Of a stretch of DNA of 64,000 nt, positions 31,956 through 42,399 are shown piece by piece. The number at the start of each line of letters is the position of its first letter. Within the stretch, counting starts at the first letter, position 1. The notes beneath the pieces are model-generated. The model did no database searches. It was not told the DNA's origin and saw only the letters and a list, made by a program, of their open reading frames with translations. The stretch is from Oegoconia quadripuncta. Taxonomy: Eukaryota > Arthropoda > Insecta > Lepidoptera > Autostichidae. Position numbers and translations under genes: made by a program. The DNA is taken from NCBI GenBank assembly GCA_949316235.1, contig OX438743.1, positions 18,225,771 to 18,289,770 on the forward strand, written 5' to 3'.

Positions 31956-32612
31956 CTATATATATTCTTTATTGCACCAAAATATTACAATAACAGAGTA
32001 CAAACAATAGGTCACGTACAAAGGTGGACTTATCTTTAAGAGATCTCTTCCAGCCAACCTGAGCATTGAAATAGGAAACTTAGTAAATTTGGGGTTTAGC
32101 AGTAAATTGTGTGCAAAAGAAAAAATCCTATAACGAATAATAAAACAAATAAAAAAAAGAAAAGATAACTGAATAATAAACTTACACTAAATATATTACA
32201 TATACCTACTGCGAAATATATACATAACATAATTTAAATATATATATATACTATAAACCTACATACACATACTAATATCACGAAAGATGGGAGAGGTAAT
32301 GCTCTTTTAGCCTTTTCTTAAATACTGCAATTGAAGGGCTATCCTGAATTAATTTTGGCAGTTTATTCCACATCATGGCTGCTTGAACACTAAAGGAGTG
32401 AAAAAGAAAGTTTGTTGTGGCTCTAGGACAGGCAAGTGTTTTTGTAATGCAGGATCGCCTAGGAACATCAGGAGGGGGGAGTAAATTAAAGCGGGAACTC
32501 AGATAATCAGGAGAGTTGGGATTTTTGAGGATGTTATACAGGAAGGAGAGAATGTGCACATTGCGCCGAAGTCGGATGGGGAGCCATTTTAGCTGAGCGC
32601 GAAACGCAGACC
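31956..32612 (-). pseudogene. CR1/Jockey-like LINE C-terminal fragment
   Basis: The minus strand at 32278-32559 encodes the C-terminal tail: NLLPPPDVPRRSCITKTLA, then FHSFSVQAAMMWNKLPKLI and a FKKRLKEHYLSHLS end. A 3' UTR down to TGCAATAAAGAATATATA at about 31960 follows. The UTR (GGTTGGCTGGAAGAGATC) links it to the scraps at 3985, 28600 and 61200. The upstream reverse transcriptase core is absent. Confidence 0.8.
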
Positions 32613-32694
32613 AGAGCTACCACCATCTTATCTAAATCTGCCGCCAAGCAGCAATGTTAAGCATTGTTGTGTTCCGGTTGTCAGAGATAAGATA

Positions 32695-32790
32695 ATCCTT
32701 ATAAGACCTCTAATTGGCTTTCAGTTTCTTAGTTTAAGTGATAATTTGTAAAACAGCTGTTGGTTTTCCCAAGAAAATAAAATAAAATAA
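32695..32790 (+). repeat. Short LINE 3' end inserted in SINE-A
   Basis: About 96 bp (CCTCTAATTGGCTTTCAG, GTGATAATTTGTAAAACAGC, CCCAAGAAAATAAAATAAA) interrupt the SINE body. Similar sequence is at 7975-8055 and 52255-52320. The AAAATAAAATAAAATA tail fits a retroposed 3' end. Confidence 0.55.
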
Positions 32791-32909
32791 AATAGCCAGT
32801 CCCCCAATTGTGTTGGGGTTTCCGGGTCAGTACGCTTCCACCTTCGACCTCATTTTCACCTCAGGTGTGACTGAGGTCAAGTACCAACTCGTTGCACATA
32901 AAAAAAGAA

Positions 32910-33265
32910 CTGATGTTTCAATTAATAATACAACACCTTTCCCTATTCATACAGTTCTTCAATCTAACATTCAACCTCACACCACACATACTTCACATTC
33001 TTAGGCGTTGATTCTGCTCTCATGCTTCTTCTGGCATACCCAACATTCGCTTACATACATCAGCGTGGGCACCAACATGGAATCATTGATCGCCACTATT
33101 GCCTTGCCTGACAATTACTGACTGCCCACAACAGCACGCAAGGCCCCATTCATGCAGTTCTTATTTTCACTTTCAATATCCCCTCACATTTGCCGTTTCT
33201 AGTGAAACATACTTCTCAAATATACAAATTCTTTCACCTGTTCAACCATTACACCATCTATCATA
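32910..33265. other. No supported feature
   Basis: No recognised gene or repeat. Confidence 0.4.
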
Positions 33266-33268
33266 TCG

Positions 33269-33558
33269 ACGACCTGTTTGGTGTAGGAGTTAGAAACTCT
33301 GCTACTATACCAAAAAGTCGCGGGTTCGAATTCCGCTAGGGGCATAAGTTTGTATGATGAATACATACATGTGTTCCCGAGTTATGGATGTTTTTCATTT
33401 ATAAAAAAAAATGTATTTGTGTAGTTTATCAACCACCTGGTATCCATAACAAAAGCCTAGATGCTTACTGTGGACCTAAATGGCGCTGTGTGTATGTGCA
33501 AAGATATTTATTATTACATTGAGTCATCTTATCATCCCTCTCCACAACCATAATCTTA
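33269..33558 (+). repeat. SINE-D copy with shared 3' flank
   Basis: GACCTGTTTGGTGTAGGAGT head, GGTCGCGGGTTCGAATTCCG box B, then the SINE-D body to TATGTGCAAAGATATTTATT. The next 40 bases (TTGAGTCATCTTATCATCCC, then CACAACCATAATCTTA) are also present, inverted, beside the copy at 39955. That part therefore belongs to the mobile unit or to a duplicated segment. Confidence 0.75.
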
Positions 33559-33559
33559 A

Positions 33560-34138
33560 AAAAATAACGTGCTATAATATAGCATAACGTCATGTCAAGT
33601 GACATTAGCCGCCAATGAGTCCAACGAACTTGCTATAATTTAATATCCACTTTAATATAACTCGGTTGCAGCATCGTAATAACGTTTTCATGTCGGCTCC
33701 ACATCTCTATGTAGCGTTTCATTCGGCTAAAAGCAGGAGTGTGTAAAATTTCATGTATCATATGTATACGTGTGTTGGGCCAATGACCTGGCTGGACCCT
33801 TTCTGGGGACGACAGTGCCATTCACCTTCAAACTTACCGACCTCTTGGGGATATCTATTTTCAGATTTCAAGTTTGAAACCTTTTCTGTGTAGTATCTAT
33901 TGGGGTTCGTGTAAAATGCAAAATTGTTTGGGTAGATTCACTAAAGGGAATTTGTTTTTTATGGGTTGAAGTCGTAAATTTTACAATTTCTCAACTATTT
34001 GTTATTTTGAGCACATAAATGTCGCCTTAATAGAAAGATGCTTATGAAAGAAAACCACTTATAGAAGCTTCTTAGTTTAAACCAAATAATATTATTACTT
34101 CCAAATATATTTTAATAATAATGAATAATATTTTATAT
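33560..34138. other. No supported feature
   Basis: AT-rich sequence with no recognised gene or repeat. Confidence 0.4.
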
Positions 34139-34395
34139 GACGACCGATTGGTGTAGTGGATAGTGACCCTGTCAGCGAAACCAACGGTTGCGGGTTCGCA
34201 TCTCGCAACGGGTAAATGTTTGTGTGATGAATATGAACATTTTATTCCTGAGTCATGGGTGTTTATATAAATATTTATGTATGTTTATCCGTTATCTAGT
34301 ATCCATAGTACAAGATATGCTTAGTTTGGGACTAGATGATTGGCGTAAGTATCCGAAATATTTATTTATTTATTATTTATATATTATATAAAAAA
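34139..34395 (+). repeat. SINE-C copy
   Basis: GACGACCGATTGGTGTAGTG head and the normal SINE-C body. Box B is slightly changed (GGTTCGCATCTC). The tail ends TGGCGTAAGTATCCG with AT-rich sequence. Confidence 0.85.
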
Positions 34396-34462
34396 ATAAT
34401 AGGTGTATAAAACAATTTCATTAATCTTAATAATGAAATCACACATGAAATTTACTCCTTTA

Positions 34463-34790
34463 CGTTTCTACTTTTACGTATTTTTTGCGGATGTATAATG
34501 GTAATTCGAACTACAATACCCCGACAAATAGTTCGCCGAAGCACGGTTGAAGGTTACTCGCCCTCTTCAGTTGTCAAAGGTCCGTCCAACATTCGGTTGC
34601 GTTCGCCAAAATGATGATCGTTCATAAACGTAATATAAATTTAAATTAATACTCTTTTACTTTTATGTATTTTTTTGTGAATGTATAATGGTAATTCGAA
34701 CTACAATACCCCGATGAACAGTTCGCCGAAGCACGGTTGAAGATTACTCGCCCTCTTCAGTTGTCAAAGGTACGTCCAACATTCATCTTT
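34463..34790 (+). repeat. Two-copy tandem duplication, 190-bp period
   Basis: TGTATAATGGTAATTCGAAC at 34492 recurs at 34682. The following roughly 110 bp (including AGTTCGCCGAAGCACGGTTG and CTCGCCCTCTTCAGTTGTCA) are repeated with few changes. No family elsewhere in the window matches. Confidence 0.85.
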
Positions 34791-35150
34791 TTGCCGAACG
34801 CAAGTTATAATATAGCTTTTATTTATTTATTTATTTATTTACTTTAGGTACATTAACAGTAGTACATATATTATAATTCGATGTGGCATGGTTTGTGGTA
34901 CAGTTCTTATATGTCTATATACCAACTAGCAGCTGCCCGCGACTTCGTCCGCGTAGACTACTTGAATCAACACTTTATTACTTTCCCACGGGAATACATT
35001 CAGCAGAAAAATTACCATGTAGAGTTTATCTCAAACAGGAAAAGACCCTGGGCAGATAACAGGTATGTGGAACAATGTTGGTGTTTTGCCAGGTAAATGA
35101 AGACAGGGAACCATTAAAAGACCTTTCTGAAAAATTCTGGTTTATATTTA

Positions 35151-36418
35151 TTAAAGTACTTCCTTATAAACAACATTCTTTGCCATGTTTGAAGGTGGTA
35201 GCAATAGAACCAAACTTTGAGGTGAACTTACACGGGAGCATGCCACATAGAACTGACCGTGAGAGAAACAGTCCTGTCGTAGGTCTACTCCGGCGAATTT
35301 GAGAGTTTGCCCCTGCGACTTATTTATTGTCATGGCAAAACAGACCTTTAGTGGAAACTGAAGCCTTTTGAATTCAAAGGGAAGATCATTTGGTATTAAT
35401 GGAATACGCGGTACAAACACTGTTTCTCCCTGAGCAGGTCCTGTTAAAATAGTGGCCTCTACTACGTTCCGGTGCAAAACCTTGACTTGCATCCTAGTAC
35501 CGTTACAAAGTTTGGGTGGCTTTAAATTTCTCAATAACATAACAGGTGCACCCACACGTAGTAAAAGTCTGTGATACGGCATACCCGGTGGGTTCAAAGT
35601 GTTCAAAAATTCTACGGGATAATTAACGGCATCGTCTGTGTTTACCACGGTATCTATTGAGCTATGAATAATCTGTTGTCCTTCAAAAGAGTTCAATAAT
35701 ATGTCATTGATGACCGCTGCTTGGTCGTTCTTTGGGGTCAGTATAGCTCTTTCGCATATCCACTCTATTGATTTTTCATTAATGAGAGCAATGTCTGGAT
35801 AAATTTTTGAAATCAGGTTTTCAACTGTTGTTACTGTAGTACACAGACCGGCAGGGACAGATATCATGCCATCTTTTTCGGGGTAATCACCGTTACCCAG
35901 TTTTAGCAAAAGGTCTGAAAATTGGCCGGCGGAAACATTACCTCCAAGGTGGACTCTCATATTTTTTGATAATTTTAATATTTTGACCGAGGACCACAAT
36001 GATGACACGCTTTTATCTCATCGGCACGTGTTCCCCTTGGAACTACTGGTAGAGTTTGACGAAAGTCTCCCGCCAGCAATACAGTCAAACCACCCATCAA
36101 TCTTTTATTGCTCCGTATGTCTTGCAGCGATCTATTCAAAGCTTCTATACCTTTTTTATGGGCCATAGTACGAAAGTATGAAAATCGCAGACAATAATTT
36201 TAGTTTTTCTTAATACTTCTGCAAATTTGCTCTGTTTTGAAATATTACATAATGGAGTTTCTACATTTGTTAAGTTAAGTGGCAACTTTAGGGCAGAGTG
36301 CGCGGTGCGACCGCCTTGCAAAAGTATTGCGGCAATTCCTGAAGAAGCCACAGCTAATGCAATATCACGTGTGACCCTTATTTTTCCCAAAATCAAATTT
36401 AATAGGTATGTTTTGCCT
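35151..36418 (-). pseudogene. Helitron PIF1-type helicase, broken
   Basis: The minus strand carries helicase motifs in order: GKTYLLNLILG (end of Walker A, 36418), SSGIAAILLQGGRTAHS (motif Ia), VLLAGDFRQTLPVV (motif III), then after about 150 residues MTINKSQGQTL (motif V) and YVACSRV (motif VI), with a stop at 35151. At least two frameshifts occur (about 36160 and 36000). The Walker B region reads IIVCDFHTFVLWPIKK where a DE(A/C) box is expected. The ATP-binding GG(P/A)GTG half of Walker A is replaced by the hexamer array. It cannot make an active helicase. Confidence 0.85.
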
Positions 36419-36420
36419 TT

Positions 36421-37531
36421 GACTATGACTTTGACTATGACTTTGACTATGACTTTGACTATGACTTTGACTATGACTTTGACTATGACTTTGACTATGA
36501 CTTTGACTATGACTTTGACTATGACTTTGACTATGACTTTGACTATGACTCTGACTATGACTCTGACTATGACTTTGACTATGACTTTGACTATGACTTT
36601 GACTATGACTTTGACTATGACTTTGACTATGACTTTGACTATGACTTTGACTTTGACTATGACTTTGACTATGACTTTGACTATGACTTTGACTATGACT
36701 TTGACTATGACTTTGACTATGACTTTGACTATGACTTTGACTATGACTTTGACTATGACTTTGACTATGACTTTGACTTTGACTATGACTTTGACTATGA
36801 CTTTGACTATGACTTTGACTATGACTTTGACTATGACTTTGACTATGACTTTGACTATGACTTTGACTTTGACTATGACTTTGACTATGACTTTGACTAT
36901 GACTTTGACTATGACTTTGACTTTGACTATGACTTTGACTATGACTTTGACTATGACTTTGACTATGACTTTGACTATGACTTTGACTTTGACTTTGACT
37001 ATGACTTTGACTATGACTTTGACTATGACTTTGACTATGACTTTGACTATGACTTTGACTATGACTTTGACTATGACTTTGACTATGACTTTGACTATGA
37101 CTTTGACTATGACTTTGACTATGACTTTGACTATGACTTTGACTATGACTTTGACTATGACTTTGACTATGACTTTGACTATGACTTTGACTATGACTTT
37201 GACTATGACTTTGACTATGACTTTGACTATGACTTTGACTATGACTTTGACTATGACTTTGACTATGACTTTGACTATGACTTTGACTATGACTTTGACT
37301 ATGACTTTGACTATGACTTTGACTATGACTTTGACTATGACTTTGACTATGACTTTGACTATGACTTTGACTATGACTTTGACTATGACTTTGACTTTGA
37401 CTATGACTTTGACTATGACTTTGACTATGACTTTGACTTTGACTATGACTTTGACTATGACTTTGACTATGACTATGACTTTGACTATGACTATGACTTT
37501 GACTATGACTTTGACTATGACTTTGACATGA
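36421..37531. repeat. Hexamer array, about 185 units
   Basis: The array alternates GACTTT and GACTAT on the plus strand (12-bp higher-order unit GACTTTGACTAT), with scattered GACTTTGACTTT slips. With a period divisible by three and no stops, long frames open on both strands (repeating Met-Thr-Leu-Thr or Lys-Val-Ile-Val). These are not genes. The array directly adjoins the helicase Walker A codons. The matching arrays in the right Helitron are only about 235-275 bp, so this one has expanded. Confidence 0.95.
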
Positions 37532-37545
37532 CTTTGACTATGAAT

Positions 37546-37806
37546 TTTACTTTTCGACTTTGAGTCTTCGACTTTGAGCCTTCGACTTTGAGCCTTCGTC
37601 TTTGAGCCTTCGTCTTTGAGTCTTCGACTTTGAACCTTCGACTTTGAGCCTTCGACTTTGAGCCTTCGACTTTGAGCCTTCGACTTTGAGCCTTCGACTT
37701 TGAGCCTTCGACTTTGAGCCTTCGAATTTGAGCCTTCGACTTTGAGCCTTCGACTTTGAATTTCGAATTTGAATCTTCGACATTGACTCTTCGACTTCAA
37801 CACCAA
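37546..37806. repeat. 14-bp minisatellite array
   Basis: About 15 units of TTCGACTTTGAGCC with single-base variants. The unit is not divisible by three, so a 42-bp cycle gives open frames in several phases. The same unit is at 41936-42150 and 44116-44395 in the other Helitron, always next to the hexamer array. Confidence 0.95.
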
Positions 37807-37829
37807 TTTGAATTTGTGATTTCAACCCC

Positions 37830-38632
37830 TACCACTATCGCAACCCGTAAGGGGTTAGCTTCAAAATAAATGTCATTTTCGTAATCAACATCCCAAAAAA
37901 CCTAAATAACGACACCAATATAGACTTTTTTGGTATCATCACCCGCCCCTATCTCACCCCTAGAGGGTGGGCTTAAAATAAATGTCATTTTCATAATTAA
38001 CATCCCAAAAAACCTAAATAACGACACCAATATCGATTTTATGGTTTCAACCCCCATTTCACACCCCAGGGGGCTGTTTTTCGAAAAATCTCAACTCACC
38101 CTTATCTCATTCTCTAACCCCAAGGGGTTAGCTTCAAAACAAATGGCATTTTCGTAATCAACGTCCCAAAAAACCTAAATAATGACACCAATATTGACTT
38201 TTTTGGTATCAACCCCCACCCCTATCTCAACCCTAGAGGGTTAACTTAAAATAAATGTCATTTTCATAATCAACATCCCATAAAACCTAAATAACGACAC
38301 CAATATCGATTTTATGGTTTTAACCCCCATTTCACAACCCAGGGGGTTGTTTTTCGAAAAATCTCAAAACACGTATTAGCTTATTTGTTCCTAGGAGTAC
38401 TCTTGCGAAGTTTCGAGTCGAAAATAGTCGAAATGTCCAAGTTATACTGTTTCTTCATAAAAAACTTCCCACCCCTGTTCACCCCCTTAAAGGGTGAATT
38501 TTGAAAAATCCTTTCTTAGTGCTCCCCTAGACCTCGTAAGGAACCTACGTGCCAAATTTGGAAACTCTAGACCCAGCGGTTTGGCCTGTGCGTTGATATG
38601 TCAGTCAGTCAGTCAGTCAGTCAGTCAGTCAG
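37830..38632 (-). repeat. Helitron internal subrepeat block and GACT run
   Basis: Alternating segments of the type ATATTGGTGTCGTTATTTAG, GGATGTTGATTATGAAAATG and CCCTCTAGGGGTGAGATAGG, repeated every 120-250 bp, then CTTCGCAAGAGTACTCCTAG and TTTGGCACGTAGGTTCC. It ends at the GACT tetramer run (38598-38632). The right Helitron holds several versions of this block. Confidence 0.85.
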
Positions 38633-38655
38633 TTTCTTCCTTTATATATTTAGAT

Positions 38656-39954
38656 TACAAATGTACTCAGCATTAATGATAGAAGACAACGTTTGATTTA
38701 GAAGATAAGTGAATAATGATGAATAATCAGTCAACATTATTTATTTATACTGGGAGAGCGAAGTGTGTAAGTATATTATTTTTAAAAACTTTATGTGAAC
38801 AGTGAAAAATATCATTATCGTTATTGTGTTTAACATTGTATTCGTTATGAGTGGAACAGATTCTGGAAAGGGGACTGTGCAGGGCAAGGTTAGTCCTGCA
38901 ACGGGGTATACTAAATGTAGCTTTTGTAGAGTAAATAACGTTACGTTTTAAGCATAACTCACAGTGTATTCTGTTTACTACTAAAGATCAGCCCTCGTAT
39001 TTTAATTGGTTCAACAATTGATATTAGATTCGGCAGCAGAAAGTTTCAAACGAAGGCGCTTCCATGTACAAAAAACCGCATTCGAGACCTGGAGAACGAG
39101 AATTTTTATCCTGAAAAGTGCGTGATAAAGAATATGCATAAGATTCAATCCACGCGCGGAAAGCAACTACAAAAGGAAAGAGGAACTGCAATCAGACTGC
39201 GCTTTGGGAATTGCTATCGTTTATGACGTCAATACACTGTCCGTCCTTGTCATATCGTAACGCAATGACAAGGACAGACATGCTATGGCTATCGCTATAG
39301 CTTTGAGTTATTCGGTAGGCGGGTCGGCCTCGATCAAGAGAGCTGCTAAATTAATCTATGTAAGCTATTTAAACGTCATCGTGATGCGACGCCATCTTGT
39401 TGAGACGCCATTTCGAATGAGCCCCCATTTTAAGTTAACTCTGAAAAATGCACCGCTTAAATCTAAGCCTAATTTATTTATCGCTAGTAATTCTTCACAG
39501 TCTCGCTGGTGGCACTCGGAAATGTGTGTTCTGTGGATTCTAACGAAGACGGAAAAGAGTTCATCGTTACGTTATTACATTAATAGTTACAGACTAGTGT
39601 CCGTACAAAACGACGCTCAACTCGAATATTATTACCAAATTATGAATTTGTGATATTTATACAAGCTTTATTTAATCTATCAACCAAATATACTTTATTG
39701 CACAACAAATACCGATTACATATATTAAAGAAACTCTACATAGAATTGTACAACTGGGCGCTGTTATCGCTAATGAGCGATATCTACCAAACAACCTTTC
39801 AATAACTTGAAATGACTCCGAAGCACTGCTAGTTAAAGCGACTCATAAAATGTTAAAAATGCTGCGTATACATCACACTATATAAACACATATACTCATA
39901 TCCACGCACAGACATATATATAATAATAATAAATATCCTTGGACATTTGTGTGT
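38656..39954. other. Spacer between the Helitrons, no supported gene
   Basis: A 35-codon frame at about 38847 (MSGTDSGKGTVQGKVSPATG) and a 122-codon frame at 39285-39653 have no recognised family. An imperfect inverted repeat lies at about 39238-39280 (TCCGTCCTTGTCAT and ATGACAAGGACAGA). 39690-39770 resembles a minus-strand LINE 3' UTR. Confidence 0.35.
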
Positions 39955-40245
39955 ATGTCCAAGATTATGGTTGTGGAGAGGGATGATAAGATGACTCAAT
40001 GTAATAATAAATATCTTTGCACGTACACACAGCGCCATCTAGTTCCACATTAAGCAACTATAGGCTTATATACTACACAAATACATTTTTTTTTGTAAAT
40101 AAATAAATATATAAATGAAAAACATCCGTAACTCGGGTACATATATGTCCGTTTTCAACACACAAACATATGCCCCTAGCGGGATTTGAACTCGCAACCT
40201 TTTGGTATAGCAGTCAGAGTTTCTAACCACTACACCAAACCACAA
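39955..40245 (-). repeat. SINE-D copy with shared 3' flank
   Basis: On the minus strand: a GGTTTGGTGTAGTGGTTAGA head, then the SINE-D body (the ACTCGGGTTACGGATGTTTT region), GGCGCTGTGTGTACGTGCAA and the same 40-base 3' flank as at 33520-33558. Confidence 0.75.
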
Positions 40246-40459
40246 ATATATACACTCATATACGTACAATATAAACACACATGAACAATAAAAGCAAGAG
40301 TTGTACTTATAACCACTTAGAACTATACATAAAAGAAATATTTATTTGTTTGTAGTATTCGATTGTAGTCACCTGGGTGATATCTTCTAGATGATTGAAT
40401 TCCATATTTATATCTCGTAAAATCTTCTGCCGCCAAATCAGCTAGGTGATCAAATTGAT

Positions 40460-40575
40460 GCAGTTGATGATGATGATGAACATCCTTAAGTCCCCACTAC
40501 TGGGGCTGACCCTCTCACTAAGACTGGGTATCCGTCATATACCACCACGCGCGCCAAATGCGCATTGATTGATTC
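40460..40575 (-). repeat. SINE-B 3' end fragment
   Basis: Inverted TGGGGACTTAAGGATGTTCA and a GCGCGTGGTGGTATATGAC-like segment, with a TCA repeat tail (40462-40475). It is only the 3' third of SINE-B. Confidence 0.55.
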
Positions 40576-40825
40576 ACAATATATTTTATTTAAGAATTAT
40601 ACTTCAATTTCTATTAATACTCTACCAGAAGTCACCATAATTTCTCTACCGCATACAGACTGCCTCATTTCTTAATAAATATCGTAGCAAAATCGTTATT
40701 CCGACTGCAACGATGTTAGTAAACGCAATAAATTGAAATAAACTCCGTGCAGCATTCCCAAAGTCGATACTAGTCCCTACTCTTTCGCATGAGCGTATTT
40801 AAACGTGTTATTATGTCTCGTATTA

Positions 40826-41045
40826 TAAAGCACTCGTGGCGCAGTCGCATTCGCTATTCGTTTTCGATTAGCGAAGTTAAGGAATGTCTGACGCAGTCAG
40901 TCCTTGGATGGGGGACCATTTTAATACGAGTATATCCGTGCAACCGGCGAGCACGTTAAATAGTCGGTTCAGTTTACTTTCAACTGAAGTCAGTCATTCA
41001 GCCAAGTCCGTGGCCTATAGGGGCGCTTAACACTATCTGTTACCA
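40826..41045 (+). repeat. SINE-B copy with 5S rRNA-derived head
   Basis: CACTCGTGGCGCAGTCGCAT, then TTTTCGATTAGCGAAGTTAA and CAGTCCTTGGATGGGGGACC. The A-box-like and C-box-like parts are at 5S spacing. The 3' third is missing; the Helitron starts 30 bp further on. Confidence 0.8.
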
Positions 41046-41935
41046 TATGTGTATTATTCTCTCCCTCAAGATAATCTAAATATATAAAGGAAGAAGCTGA
41101 CTGACTGACTGACTGACTGACTGACTGACTGACATATCAACGCACAGGCCAAACCGCTGGGTCTAGAGTTTCCAAATTTGGCACGTAGGTTCCTTACGAG
41201 GTCTAGGGGAGCACTAAGAAAGGATTTTTCAAAATTCACCCTTTAAGGGGGTGAAACAGGGGTGGGAAGTTTGTATGAAGAAACAGTATAACTTGGACAT
41301 TTTGACTATTTTCGACTCGAAACTTCGCAAGAGTACTCCTAGAAACAAATAAGCTAATACGTGTTTTGAGATTTTTCGAAAAACAACCCCCTGGGTTGTG
41401 AAATGGGGGTTAAAACCGTAAAATCGATATTGGTGTCGTTATTTAGGTTTTATGGGATGTTGATTTTGAAAATGACATTTATTTTAAGTTAACCCTCTAG
41501 GGTTGAGATAGGGGTGGGGGTTGATACCAAAAAAGTCAATATTGGTGTCATTATTTAGGTTTTTTGGGACGTTGATTACGAAAATGCCATTTGTTTTGAA
41601 GCTAACCCCTTGGGGTTAGAGAATGCGATAAGGGTGAGTTGAGATTTTTCGAAAAACAGCCCCCTGGGGTGTGAAATGGGGGTTGAAACCATAAAATCGA
41701 TATTGGTGTCGTTATTTAGGTTTTTTGGGATGTTGATTATGAAAATGATATTTATTTTAAGCCAACCCTCTAGGGGTGAGATAGGGGTGGGGGATGATAC
41801 CAAAAAAGTCTATATTGGTGTCGTTATTTAGGTTTTTTGGGACGTTGATTGCGAAAATGACATTTATTTTGAAGCTAACCCCTTACGGGTTGCGATAGTG
41901 GTAGGGGTTAAAATCACAAATTCAAATTGGTGTCG

Positions 41936-42390
41936 AAGTCAAAGAGTCAAAGTCTCAAATTCGAAGGCTCAAAGTCGAAGGCTGAAAGTCGAAGGCTCAA
42001 AGTCGAAGGCTAAAAGTCGAAGACTCAAAGTCGAAGACTCAAAGTCGAAAGCTCAAAGTCGAAGGCTCAAAGTCGAAGGCTCAAAGTCGAAGGCTTAAAA
42101 TCGAAGGCTCAAAGACGAAGGCTCAAAGTCGAAGACTCAAAGTCGAAAAGTAAAATTCATAGTCAAAGTCATGTCAAAGTCATAGTCAAAGTCATAGTCA
42201 AAGTCATAGTCATAGGCAAAGTCATAGTCAAAGTCATAGTCAATGTCAAAGTCATAGTCAAAGTCATAGTCATAGTCATAGTCATAGTCATAGTTATGGT
42301 CAAAGTCAAAGTCGTAGTCAATGTCATAGTCGAAGTCATAGTCAAAGTCATAGTTAAAGTTTTAGTCAAAGTCATAGTCATAGTCAAAGG
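41936..42390. repeat. 14-bp array followed by hexamer array (first set)
   Basis: About 15 units of GGCTCAAAGTCGAA (41936-42150), then a degenerate hexamer array of GTCAAA/GTCATA (42156-42390). The set is followed at once by a restart of the TTTCCAAATTTGGCACG block. Confidence 0.9.
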
Positions 42391-42399
42391 GGTGAATAG

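Larger units (their letters stand above)
31850..32906 (+). repeat. SINE-A copy split by two insertions
   Basis: Head 31850-31955 (intact box B GGTTCGATCCCC), middle about 32613-32694 and tail about 32791-32906 together make one SINE-A copy. The gaps are filled by a LINE fragment and a roughly 96-bp LINE 3' scrap. About 25 bases of SINE body are missing at the first site, so that insertion came with a deletion. Confidence 0.75.
34926..38654 (-). mobile_element. Helitron, left copy
   Basis: The minus-strand 5' end is A|TCTAAATATATAAAGG at 38654. The 3' end is GGGCAGCTG-CTAG at 34926, followed by T. These are canonical Helitron boundaries, with a CGCGGAC...GTCGCG hairpin near the 3' end. In order from the 5' end it holds a GACT tetramer run (about 38598-38632) and a 0.75-kb block of GC-poor subrepeats. 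Then come a 14-bp array, a 1.1-kb hexamer array, and the C-terminal two-thirds of a PIF1-type helicase. No Rep (HUH) domain is seen, so it is not autonomous. Confidence 0.85.

Noticed and set aside
36145..37806. 553-codon minus-strand frame and 434-codon plus-strand frame over the array
   Set aside because: They exist because the 6-bp and 14-bp units lack stop codons. Only the last part of the minus-strand frame is protein-like, and that is a broken helicase.
39285..39653. 122-codon plus-strand frame between the Helitrons
   Set aside because: No recognised motif, no composition shift, no splice or promoter context.
40826..40925. 5S rRNA gene
   Set aside because: About 20 percent of the 5S region differs, the 5S 5' and 3' ends are missing, and the sequence continues into a SINE body shared by other copies.
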